Shown here one piece after another: positions 1-7,133 of a stretch of 33,911 nt of DNA. The translations under genes were made by a program, and so were the position numbers. The notes under the pieces were generated by a model. That model was not told the DNA's origin and made no database searches. It worked only from the letters and a program-made list of their open reading frames with translations. The DNA comes from Flavobacteriaceae bacterium (GTDB lineage: Bacteria; Bacteroidota; Bacteroidia; Flavobacteriales; Flavobacteriaceae): NCBI GenBank assembly GCA_022424955.1, contig JAKMGK010000056.1:1-33911 (forward strand). The letters are read 5' to 3'. The first letter of the stretch is position 1. Each line of letters starts with the position of its first letter.

Positions 1-986
1 ACAATAAATATGGTATGTCTGATCTAATCAACCAAGAAAATAATGCATATGATTTAAATATTAAGATATTTGATCGAGTTCAAAGAATGATAACAGGTTG
101 GCCAGGGGGAAAGCCTAATGTTGAACAGGAAAGATATCCTGAAAGAAGTTCACCTAGTTCAAAAAGGTGTTTAATCTTCAGCCCACACCCAGATGACGAT
201 GTGATTTCTATGGGAGGAACTCTAGATCGATTAATTTCTCAAGGACACGAAGTACATGTTGTTTACCAAACCTCTGGAAATATTGCAGTTCCTGATCACG
301 AAGCACTTAAGTTTATCGAGGTTTGTGAAGGATTATCAATAGATATTCCAAAAAAAATAAAAAACCTTAAAAAAAAGCTTAAAGAGAGGAATATATCTCC
401 ACAGGATAAGAATCTTCTTTTATTAAAAGGGAATATTCGGAAAAGTGAAGCCTGTGCCTCTGTTCGGTTTTTAAATCTAAATGAAAATAACATCCATTTC
501 TTGAACTTACCCTTTTATGAAACAGGAAAAATTAAAAAGGATCCAGTATCAGAAATAGATATTTCACTAACGGTAGAGTTAATTAATAAAATCAAACCAC
601 ATCAAATTTTTGCTGCTGGAGATTTAGCTGATCCTCACGGTACACATAAAAAATGTTTTGAGGTTATATTAGAATCACTTAAAAAAATTAAAAATCAACC
701 CTACGCTAAAAACTGTTGGCTTTGGCTTTACAGAGGTGCTTGGTTAGATTGGGAAATACATGAAGCCAATATGGCCATCCCCATGAGTCCCTCTCAAGTT
801 TTACGTAAACGCAGTGCAATATTTTTTCATCAAACTCAAAAAGATGGTGTAATGTACCAAGGTGAAGACAGGAGAGAATTTTGGTTAAGAGCTGAGGAAA
901 GAAATAGGAATAACGCTCAAAAATTAAAAAATCTTGGGATGACAAATTATGAAGCAGTAGAATTATACAAAAGATATTTATATTAG
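1..986 (+). CDS. C-terminal part of a NagB/PIG-L fusion protein (glucosamine-6-phosphate deaminase-like), 5' end outside window
   Basis: This is the tail of a longer protein: the frame is open back to base 3, with no stop before the first ATG at 15. About 50 linker residues lead into a PIG-L (LmbE-type) deacetylase domain. Its zinc motif HPDDD lies at residues 58-62 counted from the ATG at 15, and a second ligand motif DPHGTH at 206-211. The linker motif ITGWPGGKPN and the following HPDDDVISMGG match what I know of Bacteroidota proteins that fuse a NagB isomerase/deaminase domain to a PIG-L domain, so NagB probably lies left of the window. The family role would be in amino-sugar phosphate metabolism; the substrate of the PIG-L half is not known to me. 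A GH20 hexosaminidase 2.5 kb downstream fits an N-acetylglucosamine context. If the ATG at 15 were the true start, this would be a stand-alone PIG-L protein of 323 residues. Confidence 0.75.
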   Translation, partial: NKYGMSDLINQENNAYDLNIKIFDRVQRMITGWPGGKPNVEQERYPERSSPSSKRCLIFSPHPDDDVISMGGTLDRLISQGHEVHVVYQTSGNIAVPDHEALKFIEVCEGLSIDIPKKIKNLKKKLKERNISPQDKNLLLLKGNIRKSEACASVRFLNLNENNIHFLNLPFYETGKIKKDPVSEIDISLTVELINKIKPHQIFAAGDLADPHGTHKKCFEVILESLKKIKNQPYAKNCWLWLYRGAWLDWEIHEANMAIPMSPSQVLRKRSAIFFHQTQKDGVMYQGEDRREFWLRAEERNRNNAQKLKNLGMTNYEAVELYKRYLY

Positions 987-1004
987 ATATTAAATCTATA
1001 ACAC

Positions 1005-2723
1005 ATGGAAATAATTGAAAACAGTACTTATTACGATGTTGTGATAGTAGGATCTGGTGCAGGCGGTGGAATGGCGACAAAGATTTTGGCAGATGCTGGT
1101 CTTAAAGTAGCAGTTGTAGAAGCAGGTCCGTTTTTTGACCCTGCCGATCCAGCGCAACAAACCCAACTTAAATGGTCTTATGAATCTCCACGCCGCGGTG
1201 CTGGAACAAAGCGTGTGTTTGGCGAGTATGACATGGCCTATGGCGGCTGGGAAATTGAAGGCGAGCCCTATAATCGAATTGGAGACACACAGTTTGATTG
1301 GTTCCGTTCTAGAATGTTAGGCGGAAGAACAAATCACTGGGGACGTATTTCATTGCGTTTTGGTCCCAGAGATTTTAAAGGAAAAGACCGCGATGGTTTA
1401 GGCGAAAACTGGCCTATTGGCTATGAAGATGTAAAGCCTTATTACGATAAAGTAGATAAACTTATTGGTGTTTTTGGGACGAAAGAAAACCTTCCTAATG
1501 AACCTGACGGATTTTTCTTACCACCCCCCAAACCCCGCTTGCACGAATTATTATACATCAAAGGGGCTAAAATGGCGAATGTTAAAGTGATTCCCTCACG
1601 ATTATCTGTTTTGACAAAACGAATAAATGATCAACGAGGGGTTTGTTTTTATTGTAATCAATGTGCAAGATCTTGTTCGGTTTATGCCGATTTTTCTTCG
1701 GGTTCTTGTCTTATTTTCCCTGCTCAGAAAGGGAAAGGGCAAGTGGATTTATATGTCAATTCTATGGTAAAAGAAGTCTTGACCAATGAAGAGGGGAAGG
1801 CGACAGGAGTTGCTTATATCAATAAAGAAGATCGACGTGAATACAGTATTAAAGGAAGAATATTAATCCTGGCGGCTTCTGCCTGTAGTACAGCACGTAT
1901 TTTACTAAACTCAAAAAGCAGTCAACACCCTAATGGTCTTGGGAATAGCAGTAATCTAGTGGGTAAATATCTCCATGATTCTACTGGAGCAGACCGTATG
2001 GCTTTTGTCCCAGCCTTAATGAATCGCAAGCGATACAATGAAGATGGTGTAGGCGGAATGCATGTTTACTCTCCCTGGTGGTTAGATAATAAAAAGCTAG
2101 ATTTTCCGCGGGGCTATCATTTAGAACAATGGGGAGGAATGGGGATGCCCAGTTATGGAACCGGTTTTGACCCTAATGGATTAAATAAATATTTAGGCGA
2201 AAAAGTGGGCGGTTATGGCAATGGTCTGCGCGAAGATGTCAAAAAGTTTTATGGTTCTGTCGTAGGGATTTCTGGAAGAGGTGAAGCCATCGCCCGAAAA
2301 GATAATTATTGTGAAATTGATCCTACTACAGTAGATGAGTTTGGAATTCCTGTTTTACGCTTTCACTATAAATGGTCTGACTTTGAAAAAAAGCAAGCAA
2401 AACATATGCACGAGACTTTTGAAGAGATTTTAACCAATATGGGAGGAATCTTATTAGGAGAGAAGCCTGGGGCAGATCGCAATTATGGATTGCATGCACC
2501 TGGAAGAATTATACACGAAGTGGGGACTACACGTATGGGGAGTGATCCTACAAAATCTGTTGTAAATGAGTTTGAACAGTTGCACGATGTGGACAATGTC
2601 TTTGTGGTTGATGCTGGACCTTTTGTTTCACAAGCAGATAAAAATCCCACTTGGACGATTATGGCACTCGCATGGCGTACCTCTGATTTTATTATTCAAG
2701 AATTAAAAAAGCAAAATATCTAA
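1005..2723 (+). CDS. GMC-family FAD-dependent sugar dehydrogenase, catalytic subunit
   Basis: A 572-residue GMC oxidoreductase. The FAD Rossmann motif GSGAGG is at residues 16-21, a GGRTNHWG flavin-loop motif at about 106-113, and the C-terminal GMC region contains HEVGTTRMG and NPTWTIMALAWR. Cysteines at 214, 217, 220 and 224 are spaced C-x2-C-x2-C-x3-C, with a fifth at 235, which could hold an iron-sulfur cluster as in bacterial FAD-glucose dehydrogenase alpha subunits. There is no signal peptide of its own. The next gene, 3 bases downstream, encodes a Tat-signal subunit of the gluconate-2-dehydrogenase subunit 3 family, so the pair is probably exported together as a folded complex. The reaction is likely oxidation of a sugar or glycoside hydroxyl, passing electrons to a cytochrome that is not in this window. 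The substrate cannot be read from the sequence. Confidence 0.88.
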   Translation: MEIIENSTYYDVVIVGSGAGGGMATKILADAGLKVAVVEAGPFFDPADPAQQTQLKWSYESPRRGAGTKRVFGEYDMAYGGWEIEGEPYNRIGDTQFDWFRSRMLGGRTNHWGRISLRFGPRDFKGKDRDGLGENWPIGYEDVKPYYDKVDKLIGVFGTKENLPNEPDGFFLPPPKPRLHELLYIKGAKMANVKVIPSRLSVLTKRINDQRGVCFYCNQCARSCSVYADFSSGSCLIFPAQKGKGQVDLYVNSMVKEVLTNEEGKATGVAYINKEDRREYSIKGRILILAASACSTARILLNSKSSQHPNGLGNSSNLVGKYLHDSTGADRMAFVPALMNRKRYNEDGVGGMHVYSPWWLDNKKLDFPRGYHLEQWGGMGMPSYGTGFDPNGLNKYLGEKVGGYGNGLREDVKKFYGSVVGISGRGEAIARKDNYCEIDPTTVDEFGIPVLRFHYKWSDFEKKQAKHMHETFEEILTNMGGILLGEKPGADRNYGLHAPGRIIHEVGTTRMGSDPTKSVVNEFEQLHDVDNVFVVDAGPFVSQADKNPTWTIMALAWRTSDFIIQELKKQNI

Positions 2724-2726
2724 ACC

Positions 2727-3422
2727 ATGGATAGAAGAGAAAGTATAAAATCCCTTTTACTGGGCTCTGTTGCAGGGGGCTTGTTATTAAACAGCTGTGA
2801 CGAGCCTGCAGAAAAAGTGACAGAAAAGATATGGGAATACCAGTATGGGAGAAACAAAAAAGAAGCATCCATTGACAAGCTTTTATTGGAGACTACTTTT
2901 TTTACTCCAGCCGAAGAAGAGCTTGTCGCTTGTTTAGCAAATCTCATTTTACCTCCTAATGAGCAGGGAACTATTGAAGAAGCAGGAGTAGTGCCATTTA
3001 TCGGTTTTATGATGGTGGATTATCCAGACTTTCAATTGCCCATGCGTGGGGGTTTGATGGCGCTAAACGGCAAAGCAAATAAAAATTTTGGACTGGATTT
3101 TATCCGTGCAGAAGAAGCGCAACAAAAAAGTATTTTGGATCAAATGGCTTTCCCCATTGAAGGAGTTGAAGAACAACCACAAGAGGTGCAATTCTTTTCG
3201 CTATTGCGTAATTTAGTTTTGACTGGATATTTCACTTCGGAAGCTGGAATAAAAGAATTAGATTATCGGGGAAATATGCCCAATATTTGGGACGGAGTTC
3301 CTCAAGATGTCTTAGATGAAATGGGCTTGTCCTATGATCCAGCATGGATCGCAAAATGTATTGACCAAGAAAAACGAAATGAGACAGCTGTTTGGGATGA
3401 AGAAGGAAATCTTTTAACCTAA
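2727..3422 (+). CDS. Gluconate 2-dehydrogenase subunit 3-family protein, Tat-type lipoprotein
   Basis: This 231-residue small subunit is the partner of the GMC dehydrogenase just upstream (3-base gap, surely co-transcribed). The N-terminus has a twin arginine at residues 3-4, a hydrophobic stretch, and a lipobox LNSC with Cys24, so it should be Tat-exported and lipid-anchored facing the periplasm. The remaining domain matches the general layout of the gluconate_2-dh3 family: an opening FTPAEEELVACLANLILP segment, then a helical body ending in a region rich in aromatic and acidic residues. In related dehydrogenases this subunit carries the export signal for the signal-less catalytic subunit. 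No cytochrome c subunit follows. Family assignment is by pattern and context. Confidence 0.8.
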   Translation: MDRRESIKSLLLGSVAGGLLLNSCDEPAEKVTEKIWEYQYGRNKKEASIDKLLLETTFFTPAEEELVACLANLILPPNEQGTIEEAGVVPFIGFMMVDYPDFQLPMRGGLMALNGKANKNFGLDFIRAEEAQQKSILDQMAFPIEGVEEQPQEVQFFSLLRNLVLTGYFTSEAGIKELDYRGNMPNIWDGVPQDVLDEMGLSYDPAWIAKCIDQEKRNETAVWDEEGNLLT

Positions 3423-3510
3423 ATCAAAAATTTGCTAGTTATCAATTGTTTGGAATGACTATATGTTGTTTAGTATACTCACTAAATACCATATAAATCC
3501 GAAATAAATA

Positions 3511-5007
3511 ATGTTATCCATGAAAAATTTAAAACTTATTTCTATTACATTTTTTTTGGTATTAATAGGATGCAATGAAAACCAAAATATTCATGATTAT
3601 AATTTGATTCCATTACCCAACCAAATAATAATTGAAGAAGGTAAATTAGAACTAAATTCTATCCAGGAAATAATCACTAGCCTTGATTCTCCTAGACTCA
3701 TTAAAGCAACAAATGAATTAAAAAATGTTTTAAGCTCCATTAGCAATGAATCAATAAAAATTTGCTCAGACACTAACTCATCTAATATATCAATCCACAT
3801 TAAATCAAACACTTCAATTGAAGATAAGGGAGAAAGCTACAATCTTAGTATAAACAGAAGGGGTATTACTTTAGAATCCCCATCGGAAGAAGGTCTTTAC
3901 CGCGGAATAACATCGCTTAAACAAATAATTTTAATTTCAAGTGGGCAAAACGATACTTCAATTCCATTTGGCGATATTAATGATCACGCAAGTTATTCGT
4001 ACAGAGGAGCAATGTTAGACGTTGCTAGACATTTTTTTGACACGAATGATGTAAAACGATATATTGATATACTTAGTTTTTATAAAATAAATCACCTTCA
4101 CCTTCACTTAACAGACGATCAAGGATGGCGAATTGAAATTAAAAAATGGCCAAAACTAACAACTATAGGAGCAGAAAAAGAAGTTGGAGGCACCCCAGGC
4201 GGATTTTATACTCGAGAAGAATATCATGATATAGTTAATTATGCCCACGACCATTTTATTACAATTGTTCCAGAAGTTGATATTCCAGGTCATACTAATG
4301 CCGCTTTAGCTTCGTATTCTGAATTAAATTGTAATGGAATAAGTCCTGAAATTTATACAGGTATTGAAGTTGGATTTAGTTCACTTTGTGCACAAAATGA
4401 TATTACCTACAAATTTTTAGAAAATGTAATTGATGAAATTTCTGCTATAACACCTGGTCCTTATTTTCATGTCGGTGGAGATGAATCAGATGTTACTTCA
4501 AAGGAAGATTTCATCCAAATGATGGATTCAGTTGTGCTTTATGTAAAACAGAATAATAAAAAACCAATCACTTGGGATAACAATACTAAAACAGCAGACA
4601 TAGCACAATACTGGAATAATGAGAGTAAGAAAAATGTAATTGGAAAGAGCAAGGAAATTATCTATTCGCCGGCAAGTCATGCGTATTTGGACATGAAGTA
4701 TGACAGTTTGAGCCCATATGGATTAAACTGGGCAGGTTATACCTCTGTTAAAGATGCATATGAATGGGATCCCAAATATTTTTCTGAATCTTTAGGTGAA
4801 ATAAATATTCTAGGAATTGAAGCACCAATCTGGACAGAAACGGTAAGTAATTTTGATGAACTATCTTTTTTAGTATTCCCTAGAATTTTAGGACACGCAG
4901 AGATTGGCTGGACAAATTCAAAATTAAGAGAATGGGATAAATATAAATTGAGAATGAATAAACATATAATACATTTAAAAAGTCTTGGAATTAATCTAAA
5001 GGATTGA
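3511..5007 (+). CDS. Beta-N-acetylhexosaminidase, glycoside hydrolase family 20, lipoprotein
   Basis: A 498-residue secreted GH20 enzyme that removes terminal GlcNAc or GalNAc from glycans or chitooligosaccharides. The signal peptide has lipobox LIGC (Cys21), so it is a lipoprotein. The non-catalytic GH20b-like domain covers roughly residues 30-155 and the catalytic barrel about 165-490. Conserved stretches are HLHLTDDQGWRIEI (196-209), PEVDIPGHTNAAL (254-266) and HVGGDES (320-326), which holds the catalytic pair Asp324-Glu325. The start at 3511 has an A-rich upstream stretch; an in-frame ATG at 3520 gives an equally good signal peptide. Together with the NagB/PIG-L gene it points to N-acetylglucosamine salvage. 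The coding sequence is more AT-rich than the housekeeping genes to the right. Confidence 0.93.
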   Translation: MLSMKNLKLISITFFLVLIGCNENQNIHDYNLIPLPNQIIIEEGKLELNSIQEIITSLDSPRLIKATNELKNVLSSISNESIKICSDTNSSNISIHIKSNTSIEDKGESYNLSINRRGITLESPSEEGLYRGITSLKQIILISSGQNDTSIPFGDINDHASYSYRGAMLDVARHFFDTNDVKRYIDILSFYKINHLHLHLTDDQGWRIEIKKWPKLTTIGAEKEVGGTPGGFYTREEYHDIVNYAHDHFITIVPEVDIPGHTNAALASYSELNCNGISPEIYTGIEVGFSSLCAQNDITYKFLENVIDEISAITPGPYFHVGGDESDVTSKEDFIQMMDSVVLYVKQNNKKPITWDNNTKTADIAQYWNNESKKNVIGKSKEIIYSPASHAYLDMKYDSLSPYGLNWAGYTSVKDAYEWDPKYFSESLGEINILGIEAPIWTETVSNFDELSFLVFPRILGHAEIGWTNSKLREWDKYKLRMNKHIIHLKSLGINLKD

Positions 5008-5206
5008 GGCTGGTTGTAAAAAAACTTTTTTTAGAAATATCCCAACCAATTGAATCAGATATAATGAAGTTAAAGTTAATGCTGTTCATTTTACTGATTT
5101 AGTATTTTTAAGGTATTCTGATTTTTAAAGAAAAAGACTTGTTTTGAATTATAAAATTATAGCGTTATTTATTTCACTAAATATTATGCTTATGTCATTA
5201 TCTGTT

Positions 5207-5950
5207 ATGAAATTTTTTTTCCTTTTGTTTTTTTGTTTATTCTTAATTAATCAAGTGCCTTGTAATGCTCAATCGAATTCTGAAAACATTATTCAAAAAA
5301 AAGCAGAAAATATAATTAAAGATTATGATTGGGGGGGCTTATTAAAGTATAAAGAAGAAAATAGTAATCTTTTGAGTTCAGTTAAACCTAAATCAATAAT
5401 TGTATTGATGGGTGATTCAATCACTGAAGGTTGGTCTTACTATGATTCAGAATTTTTAGAAAACAACAATTTAATAAATCGTGGATACAGTGGACAAACC
5501 ACATCTCAAATGTTATTAAGGTTTAGAAAAGACGTGATAACATTAAATCCAAAAGCTGTAGTAATCTTGGCTGGCATTAATGACATAGCAAAAAACACAA
5601 AGTTTTATGATTTAAAAACAGTTGCAGATAATATTTTTTCAATGGTTGAATTATCAAAAGCACATGATATAATTCCAATTATATGCTCTGTTTTACCTGC
5701 GGATAAATTTGTTTGGAATCCAGAAATTATTCCAACCCAAAAGGTGATAGATTTGAATGTTATACTTGAGGATTATGCAAGAAAAAATAATGTAGTGTAC
5801 CTGGATTATTACAGTGCTATGCACAATGGTAAAGGCGGATTGAAAAGTAGATTTACTAACGATGGTGTTCATTTAACAAAGGAAGGATATAAGATTCTTT
5901 CGAATCAAATAATTCAAGTAACTAAAAGATTAAATACATCTCTACACTGA
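5207..5950 (+). CDS. Exported SGNH/GDSL-family hydrolase (likely carbohydrate or lipid esterase)
   Basis: A 247-residue SGNH hydrolase. All four family blocks are visible: GDSITEGW (block I, catalytic Ser), NRGYSGQTTSQ (block II, Gly), GINDIA (block III, Asn) and NDGVHLT (block V, Asp and His). A signal peptide rich in Phe and Leu ends near PCNAQ. The frame is open upstream to a TTG at 5144 and an ATG at 5186; I prefer the ATG at 5207 because it directly begins a clean Lys-plus-hydrophobic signal peptide. Bacterial relatives include acetyl-xylan or carbohydrate esterases, acyl-PAF-acetylhydrolase-like enzymes and lysophospholipases. Position behind a GH20 enzyme suggests de-acylation of a glycan, but that is inference. 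Confidence 0.85.
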   Translation: MKFFFLLFFCLFLINQVPCNAQSNSENIIQKKAENIIKDYDWGGLLKYKEENSNLLSSVKPKSIIVLMGDSITEGWSYYDSEFLENNNLINRGYSGQTTSQMLLRFRKDVITLNPKAVVILAGINDIAKNTKFYDLKTVADNIFSMVELSKAHDIIPIICSVLPADKFVWNPEIIPTQKVIDLNVILEDYARKNNVVYLDYYSAMHNGKGGLKSRFTNDGVHLTKEGYKILSNQIIQVTKRLNTSLH

Positions 5951-6201
5951 TCAGCAAATTTATTAAGTATAATTTATCTTTACTGTAGAGTTCAATTTGA
6001 GAGTCGAAAAATTTTGAACCCCTTACCATATTTTAGATTATTTTACCAAATTCACCTGTAAGGTGTATAGAAGTTATTCTCGAGTTTGATTCAGAAAGTT
6101 AGAAGCGCATAGGTGAACAGTTGGGTGACTATTAAATATTACTAAATATTGTTATGTTCGCTGTATGAGAAAAGAATTTAGTCTGATTTAATGCTATTTG
6201 C

Positions 6202-6226
6202 ATTGGCACAAGTCCCATCCTCTCTG
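6202..6226 (+). other. Possible tRNA-Ser 3'-end remnant (T arm plus acceptor strand), candidate attachment-site scar
   Basis: Reading left to right: ATTGG (6202-6206), a seven-base loop CACAAGT (6207-6213), CCCAT (6214-6218) pairing with ATTGG except for one T-C mismatch, then CCTCTCT plus a G discriminator-like base (6219-6226). This is the layout of a tRNA T arm and 3' acceptor strand, and CCTCTC resembles bacterial tRNA-Ser ends. The 5' acceptor strand (GGAGAG or similar) and the D and anticodon arms are absent from the preceding 100 bases, so this is not an intact tRNA. A small terminator follows directly, as it would after a tRNA gene. It could be an att-site duplicate left by an integrated element, or chance. 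Confidence 0.35.
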
Positions 6227-6239
6227 CATACTAAAGATA

Positions 6240-6264
6240 AATCCCTTGAAATAAGGGTTTTTTT
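6240..6264 (+). terminator. Rho-independent terminator-like hairpin
   Basis: CCCTT (6243-6247) and AAGGG (6253-6257) pair around the loop GAAAT. Past one T-T mismatch, the preceding A bases pair with the following T bases, and a seven-T run follows (6258-6264). It lies just after the tRNA-like fragment and would stop transcription coming from the left-hand gene block. Confidence 0.6.
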
Positions 6265-6274
6265 ATATCTCTAA

Positions 6275-6309
6275 TTTGTGCTAGTATTTCTCCCTTTTTT
6301 ATACTTTCG
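6275..6309 (+). promoter_or_regulatory. Weak Bacteroidota-type promoter candidate
   Basis: TTTG at 6275-6278 and TACTTTCG at 6302-6309 are 23 bases apart and resemble the -33 TTG and -7 TAnnTTTG elements with one mismatch in the -7 box. The downstream start codon is 35 bases after the box. Confidence 0.3.
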
Positions 6310-6344
6310 ACCCCAGAATCACAACCTAACAATTTCTTCTCTTT

Positions 6345-7058
6345 ATGAAGTTTGTCAAAATTGCCCTAAAAAGTCTCCTGGCCTTAGCCTTATTTTTAGG
6401 GCTAAGTCTAGCAGGTCTCTATTATTCTTATAATCAAGAACTCCCACAGGGTACTCAAGGAGTTGAAGCAGATCTTTTGGCTAAAAAAATGTTAGATGCC
6501 ATGAATTATGAAGCCTATAAAGAACTCAATTATATCGCGTGGACCTTTTCCAGTAGGGGTCGGGTTAGATCTTATAGGTGGTATAAAAATCAAGGACGTT
6601 GCAAGGTGCTATGGGATAGTATTTCTGTTGATTTAAATATTAAAGCTTTAAAGAAATCCTCTATTCAAGTTAATGGATCAGCTTATACAGGCGAAATGAA
6701 AGATGATTTTATTCGTGTTGCCGAAGCGAAATTTAATAATGATAGCTTCTGGTTAGTAGCGCCTTATAAATTATTTGACGCAGGAGTCGAGCGACGTCTA
6801 GTCAAGCAAGATAATGGGGAAGATGCTTTGTTAGTTACTTTTAAAAGCGGAGGGACAAAACCAGGGGATTCTTATTTGTGGTTATTAGATGATAACCATC
6901 GACCCAGGGCCTTTCAAATGTGGGTAAGTATTCTTCCCATTGGAGGAATAGAGGCTACCTGGGAACAATGGGAGAAAACGGCTAAGGGAGCCTATTTACC
7001 TAGATTACATCAATTATCTGTTTTAGATCTTGAGATCACAGGACTTAAGACATACTAG
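6345..7058 (+). CDS. Unrecognised exported or membrane-anchored protein of 237 residues
   Basis: I do not recognise this gene securely. The N-terminus (about residues 5-28) is a hydrophobic segment with preceding lysines, either an uncleaved anchor or a signal peptide. The rest looks like a soluble periplasmic domain with alternating strands, including VAPYKLFDAGVERRLV and a later SYLWLLDDNHRPRAFQMW. The pattern of a ligand-carrier-like beta sheet (LolA-like or DUF6503-like proteins of Bacteroidota) is suggestive only. It precedes the trehalase gene by 75 bases on the same strand, so the two may share a transcript. No catalytic motif is visible. Confidence 0.6.
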   Translation: MKFVKIALKSLLALALFLGLSLAGLYYSYNQELPQGTQGVEADLLAKKMLDAMNYEAYKELNYIAWTFSSRGRVRSYRWYKNQGRCKVLWDSISVDLNIKALKKSSIQVNGSAYTGEMKDDFIRVAEAKFNNDSFWLVAPYKLFDAGVERRLVKQDNGEDALLVTFKSGGTKPGDSYLWLLDDNHRPRAFQMWVSILPIGGIEATWEQWEKTAKGAYLPRLHQLSVLDLEITGLKTY

Positions 7059-7133
7059 ATTTAAAAAATTTGGAAGGGAATAAGCGACCTAGTTGAAAAG
7101 AAGAAATTATATTAGGGCTTTAAATTCAATAAT

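Larger units (their letters stand above)
5951..6344. other. 394-base intergenic region with a tRNA-like 3' fragment and a terminator
   Basis: No open reading frame of convincing quality is present on either strand. The left 250 bases are AT-rich without recognisable structure. The right part holds a tRNA-Ser-like 3' end (6202-6226), a short hairpin with a T run (6240-6264) and a weak promoter-like pair before the next gene. Confidence 0.7.

Noticed and set aside
706-1080. Minus-strand open frame of 124 residues across the PIG-L/GMC gene junction
   Set aside because: It is antisense to two well-supported genes, has no family motifs and has low-complexity composition.
5017-5033. Palindrome TAAAAAAA-C-TTTTTTTA after the GH20 gene as a terminator
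   Set aside because: It consists only of A-T pairs with no room for a loop and no GC stem; it is better explained by AT-rich intergenic sequence.
5144-5206. N-terminal extension of the SGNH hydrolase from a TTG
   Set aside because: It would put a second hydrophobic stretch before a complete signal peptide; the ATG at 5207 is simpler.
6100-6230. An intact tRNA-Ser gene ending at the CCTCTCT strand
   Set aside because: No matching 5' acceptor strand, D arm or anticodon arm occurs in the preceding 100 bases; only the 3' end is present.
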